Of a stretch of 26,879 nt of DNA, positions 1-6,915 are shown piece by piece. The notes beneath the pieces were generated by a model, which saw only the letters and a list, made by a program, of their open reading frames with translations, did no database searches and was not told the DNA's origin. The DNA is from Firmicutes bacterium CAG:110 (GTDB lineage Bacteria > Bacillota > Clostridia > Oscillospirales > Oscillospiraceae), in the NCBI GenBank assembly GCA_000434635.1, contig HF988041.1, positions 1,723-28,601 of the forward strand. Direction: 5' to 3'. The number at the start of each line of letters is the position of its first letter. Position 1 is the stretch's first letter. Both the position numbers and the translations under genes were made by a program.

Positions 1-17
1 GGCTGACGCTGTCAGCC
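1..17. terminator. Short perfect hairpin at window edge
   Basis: A perfect 7-bp inverted repeat (GGCTGAC, loop GCT, GTCAGCC) is followed by GCTGCTTTTCC. It could be the end of a terminator for a gene left of the window, but the T-run is short and does not abut the stem, so the role is uncertain. Confidence 0.35.
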
Positions 18-43
18 GCTGCTTTTCCTGAAAAAGAAGATTC

Positions 44-66
44 CTCTGCCAGTTCATATGGCAGAG
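44..66. promoter_or_regulatory. Perfect 8-bp inverted repeat upstream of the GH53 gene
   Basis: CTCTGCCA and TGGCAGAG are separated by 7 bases and end 23 bases before the GH53 start codon, just upstream of its CGAGG ribosome-binding sequence. The symmetry and position fit an operator or a leader hairpin. No regulator gene is adjacent, so this is a position-based inference. Confidence 0.35.
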
Positions 67-89
67 CAGATATAAAACGAGGTTCGCCT

Positions 90-1211
90 ATGAATACATT
101 TATCAAAGGAATGGATTTGTCCACGCTGCCAGAAGTGGAACGCTGCGGCGGGAAATTCTATGATAACGGCAAGCCCGGCGACGCCGTTTCCATTCTGAAA
201 AGCTACGGCATGAATCTGGTACGGCTGCGGCTGTGGAACGACCCCTACAGCGAAGACGGCGTTCCCTACGGCGCAGGCACCAACGACCTGCCGCGAACCG
301 TGGCGATGGCAAAGCGCTTAAAAGCCGCCGGGGTCGATTGGATGCTGGATCTCCACTACAGCGATTTCTGGGCAGACCCCGGCAAGCAGACCATTCCCAA
401 AAGCTGGCGGGGAATGGAGCCGAAGGCGCTGGCCGGAGCCGTCTATGATTTTACATTTTCCGTAATGACCACGTTGGCAAGCAGCGGCCTGCTTCCCACC
501 ATCACGGCGGTGGGGAATGAGCTGTCCAACGGGCTGCTGTGGCCTTACGGCAGGACGCCCAATTTTGAAAACATCGTGCTGTTCCTGAACGCGGGCATTC
601 AGGCCGTCCGGGACGCCGCGCCGGGGGTAAAGATCATGCTGCATCTGGACAACGGCGGCAACAATACGCTGTACCGGACGTGGTTCGACAGCTATTTTGC
701 CAGCGGCGGCAAGGATTTTGATTATATCGGGCTGAGCTACTACCCCTTCTGGCACGGCACCATGGACGACCTGCGAAACAACATGCAGGATCTTGCGCTG
801 CGGTATCACAAGGACATGATCGTGGCCGAGGTATCCACGGGCTTTACGCTGGAGGATTACGCCTCCTACGAAAAGCTGGCGTCGGAGGAGCGGAAGGGCA
901 TGGCCACCAAGCGGGAGCTGGCGGAAAAGGTTCCCTATCCCATGACCCCGGAGGGGCAGAGCACATTCATGCTTGACATCATGAAGTTGATCCGGGACGT
1001 TCCCGAAAACCGGGGCAAGGGCTTCGTCTATTGGGAGCCTGCGTGGCTGCCCGTCCCCCGCTGCGGCTGGGCGAACGAAGCCGCACTGGCCTACACCGGA
1101 GAACAAGGCCCCGGCGGCAACGAATGGGCCAATCAGGCATTGTTCGACTACGACGGGAACGCTCTGCCCGCCCTGAAAACCATCCGTGATTTCGGATGCG
1201 ACTTTGATTAA
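90..1211 (+). CDS. Cytoplasmic GH53 endo-beta-1,4-galactanase
   Basis: This is a glycoside hydrolase family 53 protein (arabinogalactan endo-beta-1,4-galactanase) of 373 residues, the usual length for the catalytic domain alone. The family cleaves beta-1,4-galactan side chains of pectin and the oligosaccharides derived from them with a retaining mechanism on a TIM barrel. Visible hallmarks are the N-terminal KGMDLS strand, the RLRLWNDP segment (about 45-52), LDLHYSDFWADPGKQ (86-100), the likely acid/base Glu144 in VGNE, GLSYYPFWHG (214-223), the likely nucleophile Glu247 in IVAEVSTGF, and the C-terminal VYWEPAWLP (313-321). There is no signal peptide or anchor, so it probably works inside the cell on imported galacto-oligosaccharides. 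The start is the ATG after a modest CGAGG site; no better start is available. Function is confident at family level; exact substrate is inferred. Confidence 0.93.
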   Translation: MNTFIKGMDLSTLPEVERCGGKFYDNGKPGDAVSILKSYGMNLVRLRLWNDPYSEDGVPYGAGTNDLPRTVAMAKRLKAAGVDWMLDLHYSDFWADPGKQTIPKSWRGMEPKALAGAVYDFTFSVMTTLASSGLLPTITAVGNELSNGLLWPYGRTPNFENIVLFLNAGIQAVRDAAPGVKIMLHLDNGGNNTLYRTWFDSYFASGGKDFDYIGLSYYPFWHGTMDDLRNNMQDLALRYHKDMIVAEVSTGFTLEDYASYEKLASEERKGMATKRELAEKVPYPMTPEGQSTFMLDIMKLIRDVPENRGKGFVYWEPAWLPVPRCGWANEAALAYTGEQGPGGNEWANQALFDYDGNALPALKTIRDFGCDFD

Positions 1212-1239
1212 CGATTTAATGACAAAAGGAGTTTTTCAC

Positions 1240-1470
1240 ATGATTACATTTTACAAAGAATACATGATTCAATACAATGAGCGTCCCGTGCAAGATAGTT
1301 ATTCCAAGCAAAATGAGCGCCCCAAACAGATTGTCGTTACTTCAATCGTTGCAAATGGTAATTTCCATTGTATGTATGGCGAGCGAATCTATGATTCCTT
1401 AGAAGATGTCAAACACGACATCGATGAAGGAAGGTATGGTTGTTCAAACCCATTTTCACGCAAAGTATAA
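1240..1470 (+). CDS. Small hypothetical protein (76 aa)
   Basis: A 76-residue soluble protein that I do not recognise. The start is chosen at the ATG that follows a strong AAAGGAG site (1225-1231); an upstream in-frame ATG would overlap the GH53 gene and lacks such a site. It is polar and rich in Tyr, Asn and Arg, with two NERP motifs, a central beta-like segment (QIVVTSIVANGNFHCMYG) and an acidic end segment. It has no signal peptide or membrane segment. It begins 28 bases after the GH53 stop, so cotranscription is possible, but its codon use is much more AT-rich than GH53, suggesting later acquisition. It may be the first gene of the AT-rich accessory stretch. Confidence 0.6.
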   Translation: MITFYKEYMIQYNERPVQDSYSKQNERPKQIVVTSIVANGNFHCMYGERIYDSLEDVKHDIDEGRYGCSNPFSRKV

Positions 1471-1850
1471 GCGCTCAACGACCACCTATTCGGGCAAATT
1501 AACAACCTCAGTAACTAGAATTTGCTGTTTAGTCTAGACGGCAGTTTAAGTAGATATCGGAGTTTACCGTCTTACATTTTCCTGAACATGGGGCATCTTG
1601 GATGTACGAGCTTCCATCTGTTGAAAAAGTGTGATAAGATACCCCAAAACAAATTTCGGCGGAGTACTAAGTCGGGACTCTGCCGTTAGCCCGCTTGGCG
1701 CGGAGCCGGGCGAGGATTATATCATAAGTCAAAGCAATCTAGTGTAGCCAGTACGGTAGAATTGCACTGTTTTCTTATATTGTTGCCTATTCCGAACCTA
1801 TATCTGCACATATTTTGAAAATGTATATGCAGATAATCCGGGACAGAACC
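1471..1850. other. Non-coding accessory stretch with several short hairpins
   Basis: No convincing gene lies here on either strand. Two adjacent small stems are visible: GGCGGAGT (1658-1665) with ACTCTGCC (1677-1684), and GCCCG (1689-1693) with CGGGC (1707-1711). A looser AGACGG/CCGTCT pair lies around 1536-1575. The stretch ends in repeated TGCATAT-like half-sites that belong to the Fic promoter region. It could be a decayed gene or an insertion scar. Confidence 0.4.
1801..1835. promoter_or_regulatory. Upstream inverted repeat, second candidate operator of the fic gene
   Basis: TATCTGCA (1801-1808) and TGCAGATA (1828-1835) form an 8-bp inverted repeat with an AT-rich centre. The ATATGCAG-like half-sites match those of the stronger palindrome at 1859-1888, so the two elements together look like a four-half-site operator array for one dimeric repressor. 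Confidence 0.5.
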
Positions 1851-1879
1851 TTGCTATTCTGCATATAATATGATATAAT
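1851..1879 (+). promoter_or_regulatory. Sigma-A-type promoter of the fic gene
   Basis: A TTGCTA -35 (1851-1856) and a perfect TATAAT -10 (1874-1879) are separated by exactly 17 bp. The -10 lies inside the 11-bp-arm palindrome at 1859-1888, so a protein bound there would block polymerase. The predicted start is near 1886, giving a very short leader. Confidence 0.65.
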
Positions 1880-1888
1880 TATATGCAG
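1859..1888. promoter_or_regulatory. Perfect 11-bp-arm palindrome overlapping the fic -10 box
   Basis: CTGCATATAAT (1859-1869) and ATTATATGCAG (1878-1888) are perfect reverse complements around an 8-base centre. The element covers the -10 box and the expected transcription start of the fic gene. This is the classic position for an autorepressor; the Fic protein's C-terminal winged-helix-like domain is a candidate binder, but that link is inference. Confidence 0.65.
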
Positions 1889-1903
1889 AAAGGCTGGTGC
1901 TGT

Positions 1904-2950
1904 ATGAGAAAATTTGACTACTCCTTTTTGAATAATGGTTTGCTGCCAGCAAATCTTGTGAACCTCACTTCCAACATTGCAGCGCTGAAAACAATGGCGG
2001 GGGTGCGCAAGGACGAATATACGCAGATTTTTACAGAACTGGAAGCTGTCGCTAAGGTGCAGTCTATCAAAAGTTCTAATGCTATTGAGGGCATTGTGAC
2101 CAGCGACGAGCGTATTGCCGCTATTGTCAATCAGAATAGTGCCCCGCTGAACCACAACGAGGCAGAGATTGCTGGCTACAGAGATGCTCTGAATGCAATC
2201 CATTTGGGTTATGCGCATATTGATTTTCGCCGGAGCGACGTCCTGCGATTGCACGAAATGATGATGAGCTTTGCAGGCTACGAGTACGGCGGACAGTATA
2301 AGACGGATGACAATGTAATTTTGGAAATTGACGCAGACGGAAACCGTCGTGTCCGTTTCCGGCCTACGCCTGCAAGTGAAACGCCGAAAGCGATGGAGCA
2401 GTTAGAGCTTGCCTATCTGGATGCCCGAAGCGATGCGAATATCAATCAGCTTCTTTTGATCCCCTGCGTGATTCTGGACTTTCTCTGCATCCATCCGTTC
2501 CGGGATGGCAACGGCAGAATGTCCCGTTTGCTCTCGCTGCTGCTGTTATATAAAAACGGCTTTGACGCAGGAAAATATGTGTCCTTTGAGGAACAGATCA
2601 ACAACTACAAAGCATATTATTACGAGGCTCTGCGGCAATCCTCGGTTGGGTGGGAAGCGGGAGAAAACTCCTATTTCCCATTTGTTGAGAATTTCCTGTC
2701 CACGCTCTATATGTGCTATAAGGAACTGGACAAGCGGTTTGCAGTGGTACACGGTAAGAAGGTCACGAAGAAGGCTCGTGTGGAAGCGACTGTTCTGAAT
2801 AACCTTACTCCAATTTCTAAAGCCGAAATTTGCAAGATTCTCCCCGATGTCAGTCCCACAACTGTTGAGGCCGTGCTCGGTGCCATGGTTAAAACTGGAT
2901 CGATAAAGCGGATCGGTGCGGGGCGGGCGGCACGGTATATTAAGGCGTGA
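1904..2950 (+). CDS. Fic-domain protein (predicted AMPylase) with C-terminal winged helix
   Basis: Fic proteins transfer AMP (sometimes other nucleotides) from a nucleotide triphosphate to hydroxyl side chains of target proteins. The full catalytic motif HPFRDGNGRMSR is at residues 197-208: His197 is the general base, Asp201 the metal ligand, and the loop Asn and Arg residues bind phosphate. An N-terminal inhibitory-helix motif SNAIEG (58-63, S-x-x-x-E-G) marks it as the self-inhibited class with the helix N-terminal to the Fic core. The last ~60 residues (PISKAEICKILPDVSPTTVEAVLGAMVKTGSIKRIG region) look like a winged helix. The start is the ATG preceded by GAAAGG; an in-frame ATG at 1883 lies inside the operator. 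The gene is AT-rich, follows a palindromic operator, and is followed after 13 bases by a membrane-protein gene. It may be a stand-alone regulator, a toxin-like gene or part of a defence pair. Confidence 0.93.
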   Translation: MRKFDYSFLNNGLLPANLVNLTSNIAALKTMAGVRKDEYTQIFTELEAVAKVQSIKSSNAIEGIVTSDERIAAIVNQNSAPLNHNEAEIAGYRDALNAIHLGYAHIDFRRSDVLRLHEMMMSFAGYEYGGQYKTDDNVILEIDADGNRRVRFRPTPASETPKAMEQLELAYLDARSDANINQLLLIPCVILDFLCIHPFRDGNGRMSRLLSLLLLYKNGFDAGKYVSFEEQINNYKAYYYEALRQSSVGWEAGENSYFPFVENFLSTLYMCYKELDKRFAVVHGKKVTKKARVEATVLNNLTPISKAEICKILPDVSPTTVEAVLGAMVKTGSIKRIGAGRAARYIKA

Positions 2951-2963
2951 GAGGTAATTTATT

Positions 2964-3677
2964 ATGAGTAAACAAAAAAGAAAAAAGCTAACATTTTGGT
3001 CAAAATACAAGATGCCTATTATTGCTATAGTTGCTTTTTCTGCTATCGTCTATGTCATTATCTACCTTGTATTCAAGGAGAATGGTATTTTCCCTGTTGG
3101 GACAGGCCTAGAAAAGAGTGATTGGCTCTCATTTTTAGGAGCTTATCTGTCTTTTATTGGTACTGTAATTGTAAGCTTGATTGCGATATTTCAGAGCATT
3201 TATTATAGTGAATTGAATGAAAGAAAGGATGCTGAAAATAGGAAGAAAGAGATACAGCCAATTTTCTCTGTTAAAATAGTTTCTATAGATATGCAGTTGG
3301 ATGGAACGGCTGAGGCATTTAGCTTATATGATAAAGCTACGAACCCCATTCACAAAAATGTGAAAATTAGTGTTGAGAATGTCAATAGATTTCCCATTAA
3401 GCATATGATTGTATTTGACAAGTACATCACTCCACTTCTGAAGTGCAATGAGATACAATACGTTCACTGCGCATATTACGACTCAGTTGATGCGAAGAAA
3501 TGGCCAAAGCAGATGGCAGTGTTGACTGACGAATACGAGCGTAATGACCAAGGTGTTCCTACATGGTTCAATGTCAACTACGAAGATGTTGATGGCAATG
3601 AGATGTTTCAGCGTTTTGAATTAAAGGATTTCGATGGGAAACTATACTATGCTCTTAACAGCATAAATGATGCGTAA
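2964..3677 (+). CDS. Two-TM membrane protein of unknown function, downstream partner of fic
   Basis: The 237-residue product has a basic N-terminus (KQKRKKLTFWSKYK), a first hydrophobic helix at about 18-37, a short outside segment, a second helix at about 55-77 (LGAYLSFIGTVIVSLIAIFQSIYY), a charged linker likely to be helical (ELNERKDAENRKKEIQP), and a soluble beta-rich cytoplasmic domain of about 140 residues. I do not recognise the domain. The start follows GAGGTAA; the gene begins 13 bases after the fic stop and probably shares its transcript. The architecture (two N-terminal helices plus a sensing or effector domain) recurs in proteins of phage-defence and toxin loci, but nothing here proves that role. 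Base composition is clearly more AT-rich than the chromosome to the right. Confidence 0.7.
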   Translation: MSKQKRKKLTFWSKYKMPIIAIVAFSAIVYVIIYLVFKENGIFPVGTGLEKSDWLSFLGAYLSFIGTVIVSLIAIFQSIYYSELNERKDAENRKKEIQPIFSVKIVSIDMQLDGTAEAFSLYDKATNPIHKNVKISVENVNRFPIKHMIVFDKYITPLLKCNEIQYVHCAYYDSVDAKKWPKQMAVLTDEYERNDQGVPTWFNVNYEDVDGNEMFQRFELKDFDGKLYYALNSINDA

Positions 3678-3688
3678 AACTCCCTCTG

Positions 3689-4153
3689 CTATTTGTCTGA
3701 ACAATGGTAAAATGAATTTATCAGCTTTGCAACAATCTGCTGGCTGGGAACATACGGCTGCTCCCAATAGCGTGAGTCCCAGGAATTCTGGGCGTTGTCG
3801 CCGAGAACGAAATAACACCCATCCGGTACGGTCAGCACTGCCTCCTCCCAAACCGGGATTGGGGTGGACATCATATATTCCAGCTGTGACAGATCTACCG
3901 AATCACCCGGGCAGGCAGCAATTCGCTTTACCAGCAAAACACCATCTTTCTCAAAAATGATGATGTCTCCCACTTTCGGCTCGCTATATAGCCTCAGGCC
4001 GAGGATGAAGCTCCCCTCATGCAAAGTGGGTTCCATGGAAGCGGAAGGAACATAGCCAATCAGAAAAACAGAGCGCAGCATGATATATATTAAGAGGGTC
4101 AAGACCAGTGGTACACACCATGGCTTGACCCTCTGCCATATTGATTTTCTCAT
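3689..4153 (-). CDS. Signal peptidase I of the pilus locus
   Basis: A 154-residue type I signal peptidase, which removes N-terminal signal peptides of exported proteins at the outer face of the membrane. One N-terminal membrane helix (about 14-33) is followed by the catalytic-serine motif SASMEPT (Ser39), the beta-strand GDIIIFEKDG, the catalytic lysine in LLVKRIAACPGD (Lys76), and the conserved C-terminal box VLGDNAQNSWDSRYW (116-130). The start is the ATG of an ATGA overlap with the sigma-factor gene, preceded by CGGAGG, so it is translationally coupled. Dedicated signal peptidases occur in several Gram-positive pilus islands, where they help pilin maturation or assembly. It is the last gene of the DUF3268-sigma-signal peptidase operon, and no clear terminator follows. 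Confidence 0.92.
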   Translation of the reverse strand: MRKSIWQRVKPWCVPLVLTLLIYIMLRSVFLIGYVPSASMEPTLHEGSFILGLRLYSEPKVGDIIIFEKDGVLLVKRIAACPGDSVDLSQLEYMMSTPIPVWEEAVLTVPDGCYFVLGDNAQNSWDSRYWEQPYVPSQQIVAKLINSFYHCSDK

Positions 4154-4692
4154 ACGGCCTCCGGGTATCCCAATGCCCGCAGTTCTGGAAGACCCTTGAG
4201 GTACTTCCTTGCTCTGGTCATCCACATTCGGACAGTACCGGGATCGGCACCTACGATGGTGCCGATCTCCTTGCTGGTGTATCCCTGAACCGTCAACTCA
4301 AGGCACTGGATGCCTTTTGCGGTTCCTCCCTGAGCCTTCACTTTTGCCTGCCCAATGGTATGACGCAGGTCGGAGGTCGTCAAAGGATCCGGATGCGCCG
4401 ACGCTGCTTCGGAAAGAACGTCGACTGCATCTGTAGACTGCTCGTTCAGAACCAGTCTGGTGTTTCGGATCAATTCATCGCAGATCTCGTTCCAGATCAG
4501 TCTATACGCATAGGTCGAGAAGCAGCCGCCCTTGTCTGTCATGGCAGCTTTGCACAGACCGACACAACCGGTTTGGAACAGATCCTCATAACTGGGGGTC
4601 CCGGGCTGACCGAGTCGACGGACCTTCTCCTTGATGACCTTTCCCACCAGACCCATATTCGCTTCCACGATTTTCTGCTGCTCCGGTGTCAT
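4150..4692 (-). CDS. Sigma-70-family RNA polymerase sigma factor
   Basis: A 180-residue sigma-70-like protein. Region 2 spans about residues 10-78, with EDLFQTGCVGLCKAA and FSTYAYRLIWNEICDELIR matching the core-binding and -10-recognition helices. A region-4-like helix-turn-helix lies at about 128-166 (LELTVQGYTSKEIGTIVGADPGTVRMWMTRARKYL). The protein lacks regions 1 and 3, like small alternative sigma factors. It overlaps both neighbours by ATGA and sits in an operon that starts with a structured leader and ends with a signal peptidase, beside sortase-pilus genes. A reasonable inference is that it drives the pilus genes or other genes of the element; no cognate promoter motif could be defined by eye, and no anti-sigma gene is visible. 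Confidence 0.88.
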   Translation of the reverse strand: MTPEQQKIVEANMGLVGKVIKEKVRRLGQPGTPSYEDLFQTGCVGLCKAAMTDKGGCFSTYAYRLIWNEICDELIRNTRLVLNEQSTDAVDVLSEAASAHPDPLTTSDLRHTIGQAKVKAQGGTAKGIQCLELTVQGYTSKEIGTIVGADPGTVRMWMTRARKYLKGLPELRALGYPEAV

Positions 4693-5159
4693 GACGCCTT
4701 CACATCCCCTTCCTGAGTCTGCTGTAGAGCGGCCATTTTACGCATATGGTACCAATTGACCTGCTTCTTGGCTTCCCGAATGACCAGATTACAGGACAAT
4801 AGACTGAGCTGGGCAATGTGTGCCTGTTTCGCGGGAACACTAAGGATACCTCCGAGCCACTGGTAGGCATCGTGCTTGCTCATATAGCCGTGCTTGTATA
4901 ATTTGTCGAACTGGCGGTGCGCTTCCGCCCGCAGCTCCCGCAGTTCCCGGTTCGCCACAGTTCCAAGGGGTATCTTGGTGCCGCGCTGGACACGGACATA
5001 GGAGTCGCACACAGGGTAGTTCTTGCACACGTAGAGCATGTCGTTGCGCGCATTTTCCCGGTAGATGCCATCGGCACTTCTTAGAATGGTATGACTGCCG
5101 CAGTAGGGACAGCGAGGGGCGGTTCTGTCGATTCCCTTTCGTTTGTTTTTAGGTTTCAT
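4689..5159 (-). CDS. DUF3268 zinc-finger-containing protein
   Basis: A 156-residue protein matching the DUF3268 (zinc-finger-containing domain) family, common in mobile elements of Clostridia; its biochemical role is unknown. The zinc-binding part has CPYC (Cys17, Cys20) and a second pair Cys45/Cys51 in YVCKNYPVCDSYVRV, followed by a helical region typical of the family (RELRELRAEAHRQFDKLYKHGYMSKHDAYQWLG). The start is the ATG after ACGGAGG; a longer upstream frame would run through the leader hairpin. It is the first gene of a three-gene operon and lies downstream of a structured leader with a terminator-like hairpin, matching the published association between DUF3268 genes and an RNA motif of that name. 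Confidence 0.88.
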   Translation of the reverse strand: MKPKNKRKGIDRTAPRCPYCGSHTILRSADGIYRENARNDMLYVCKNYPVCDSYVRVQRGTKIPLGTVANRELRELRAEAHRQFDKLYKHGYMSKHDAYQWLGGILSVPAKQAHIAQLSLLSCNLVIREAKKQVNWYHMRKMAALQQTQEGDVKAS

Positions 5160-5403
5160 TGTGATATACCTCCGTAAAATTAAAAAATACCGGAAGGAAG
5201 CAATACTAAAGCACGCTCGATGGGGTCGGATCCGACCGAGGCCTAAAGTAAGCAACCTTCCGGTAATCATGTTCAATTGACTTGCACCATTGGGGACCGC
5301 TATAACAACGCTAAGTCCGTAACGATTCCGCTACCCACCCGGGTGCGTCAAACGCCGGGAGCTCTTCCGGCGGATCGAAAGCCTGGGTGCAAGCCCCTGC
5401 CAC
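5160..5403 (-). ncRNA. Structured 5' leader, candidate DUF3268 cis-regulatory RNA motif
   Basis: Between the strong promoter at 5410-5438 and the DUF3268 start there are about 240 transcribed bases without a gene. Visible structure on the minus strand includes a long-range 8-bp closing stem (bases 5386-5393 with 5281-5288, CTTGCACC/GGTGCAAG) and an internal perfect hairpin (5367-5372 with 5353-5358, CGCCGG/CCGGCG). A final large hairpin with a T-run lies just before the ribosome binding site. A 'DUF3268 motif' has been described as a candidate cis-regulatory RNA upstream of DUF3268 genes in Clostridia. The identity here rests on that memory plus the position; the consensus was not checked. 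Confidence 0.6.
5176..5265 (-). terminator. Terminator-like hairpin (candidate attenuator) in the DUF3268 leader
   Basis: On the minus strand TACCGGAAGG (5265-5256) pairs with CCTTCCGGTA (5197-5188), directly followed by a run of six Ts (5187-5182). The loop itself contains a perfect 14-bp palindrome, GGTCGGATCCGACC (5224-5237). The T-run ends about 12 bases before the GGAGG site of the DUF3268 gene, the expected layout for transcription attenuation of the operon. Confidence 0.65.
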
Positions 5404-5409
5404 ACTTGC

Positions 5410-5438
5410 ATTGTAGCACCCGGGTTTCAGATAGTCAA
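5410..5438 (-). promoter_or_regulatory. Strong promoter of the DUF3268-sigma-signal peptidase operon
   Basis: Reading the minus strand, TTGACT (5438-5433) and TACAAT (5415-5410) are separated by 17 bp, with a TG dinucleotide one base before the -10 (extended -10). Transcription should start near 5403, producing the ~240-nt leader. Confidence 0.75.
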
Positions 5439-5508
5439 TGGTTTGGGAAACGAATGAAAAAAGTTCTACTTATCGCACAATTTCCTGCTTCCCATACCCA
5501 TTTCAGGC

Positions 5509-6096
5509 TCAGATTTCGTCATTTTCATCATCGTCCTCAGCGCAGCTACCCTCACGGCGCTTTTGGAAGATATGGATGCCGATAAGGACACCAACAGCAA
5601 CGATCAGACCGCCGCCAAACAGTGCTAGATGTGCGATGGGAATGCCGGAGACGGTGCCATCAGCCATATCTGCTTCGACAGGAGCTGTACTCTCCTCAGG
5701 ATACGCAGCTGCTTCCGTATCCTCGGTGGGTAAGGTATCAGCTGTATCTTCCGCTTCAGAAACTCCTTCTGTACGCTGTGCTGCATCAGGCTCGGGTATT
5801 TCGACTTCAGAGTTCATGCAGGTGAGAATGTAGCTGGTGCTGCCGCCGATTTCCAGACGCAGGATGCCATCTTCGCCAACGAGAATCACCCCAGGGTACA
5901 TGCCGGCATCGGTTTTCAGTTCAAACGCAACACCGGCCCAGCTTTCGCCCAGCTGAATCTCCAGCTGTTCAGGCTGAACCACTTCCAGCTCGGTACCGTC
6001 AGTACCTTGGGCGGCCGCAGATGCAGGGGTGGGAAAGCACAGGATGCAGGTCATTGCCAGAACAAGCGCCAGACATTTCATAATTTTCGTTTTCAT
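5509..6096 (-). CDS. Secreted membrane-anchored protein of the pilus locus, unknown function
   Basis: A 195-residue protein with a clear signal peptide (1-28, cleavage near ASA/AAQ) and a small extracellular beta-type domain (about 35-95). A Thr/Glu/Pro-rich acidic linker follows (about 96-150), then one membrane helix (about 153-177) and a short cytoplasmic tail that is first basic (KRRE) and then strongly acidic (EDDDENDE). There is no LPXTG motif, so it should stay anchored in the membrane by its own helix. I do not recognise the ectodomain. The gene has a GGAGGT site and follows the second sortase gene by 45 bases, so it belongs to the pilus operon. It may be an assembly or anchoring accessory, or a sensor that reports pilus export to the cytoplasm; both are inference. 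Confidence 0.8.
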   Translation of the reverse strand: MKTKIMKCLALVLAMTCILCFPTPASAAAQGTDGTELEVVQPEQLEIQLGESWAGVAFELKTDAGMYPGVILVGEDGILRLEIGGSTSYILTCMNSEVEIPEPDAAQRTEGVSEAEDTADTLPTEDTEAAAYPEESTAPVEADMADGTVSGIPIAHLALFGGGLIVAVGVLIGIHIFQKRREGSCAEDDDENDEI

Positions 6097-6141
6097 GTAA
6101 GTACCTCCGTTATTTGTAGTCAGTAAAAAATGTGATGTTTT

Positions 6142-6915
6142 TTAATTATTTTCATTTACCCTTTCACAGATCACAAGATATCGCTGCCTGCCTCCGGATG
6201 CGTAAGGGTGGCAGGTCAACAGTGTGACAAGTTCCTGACCGGGCTTGATCAGGATCTGCTCAACTTCGTTTGGCTGAATAATCTGGATTTCGGCCACCCT
6301 ATACTGGAGCGTTTCCCAGAGGTTCGTAATGATGACCTCGTCGCCGGGCTGCAGCTTATCCACATACCGGAAGTAAGAGGCGCCGCCCCATCCCCGATGG
6401 CCGGCAATGATACAATTTGTGTTCTTTCCTCCGATGGGGATACTGGTTTGACCTAAAAGAGCAGCACCATCGGCCATGTGACGGTAGTTTGCGCCCAGAA
6501 ACACCGGCATCTCCAGCTCCAAGGCGGGGATAGAAATCACGGCAAAGACTTCGCTTTCCAGACCGTAGTCAGCCAGAACGAAACTGGGGTCTTCATACGC
6601 AAGTTTGCAATCCAGCCCTTTTTGGCCATTGATATAGATTTCTTTATTGTAATCGACCATATCCCGCCATAAGTCAGTATAGGTATCCGGCTCGGTAGGT
6701 TCCGGCGAATCTGAAGGCGTATCCTGATCCAACTGACTTTCAGATGGGTATGGTGAAATTGGGTCAGTTTCAACGCGACTCAGGAATTCCTCAGCGGTCC
6801 GTTCGATTTGCCGGTCGACCAGATATCCTCGAATATATGGGTATAGGAGAACTCCCAGACCGGAAAGAAAAACAAGGATCATAAGGATAAGTACAAGGTA
6901 TTTAAGCTTTTTCAT
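6142..6915 (-). CDS. Class C (pilin-type) sortase, second copy
   Basis: A 257-residue membrane-bound sortase transpeptidase. An N-terminal membrane helix (about 5-28) precedes a Pro/Ser/Asp-rich spacer (about 52-78) and the sortase fold. The catalytic triad is visible: His173 in IIAGHRG, Cys235 in LLTCHPY and Arg245 in RQRYLVICER. Sortases of this class polymerise pilins by joining the LPXTG threonine of one subunit to the pilin-motif lysine of the next. The ATG after GCGAGG is chosen; it overlaps the 3' end of the preceding sortase gene by 14 bp, so the two are coupled. It lacks the C-terminal membrane helix of its neighbour and is only distantly similar to it, so the two probably handle different substrates or steps (polymerisation versus tip or base attachment). 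Confidence 0.9.
   Translation of the reverse strand: MKKLKYLVLILMILVFLSGLGVLLYPYIRGYLVDRQIERTAEEFLSRVETDPISPYPSESQLDQDTPSDSPEPTEPDTYTDLWRDMVDYNKEIYINGQKGLDCKLAYEDPSFVLADYGLESEVFAVISIPALELEMPVFLGANYRHMADGAALLGQTSIPIGGKNTNCIIAGHRGWGGASYFRYVDKLQPGDEVIITNLWETLQYRVAEIQIIQPNEVEQILIKPGQELVTLLTCHPYASGGRQRYLVICERVNENN

Noticed and set aside
1658..1711. Two adjacent hairpins as a possible tRNA or small RNA
   Set aside because: No cloverleaf, no T-loop consensus and no promoter or terminator could be matched; stems are short and imperfect.
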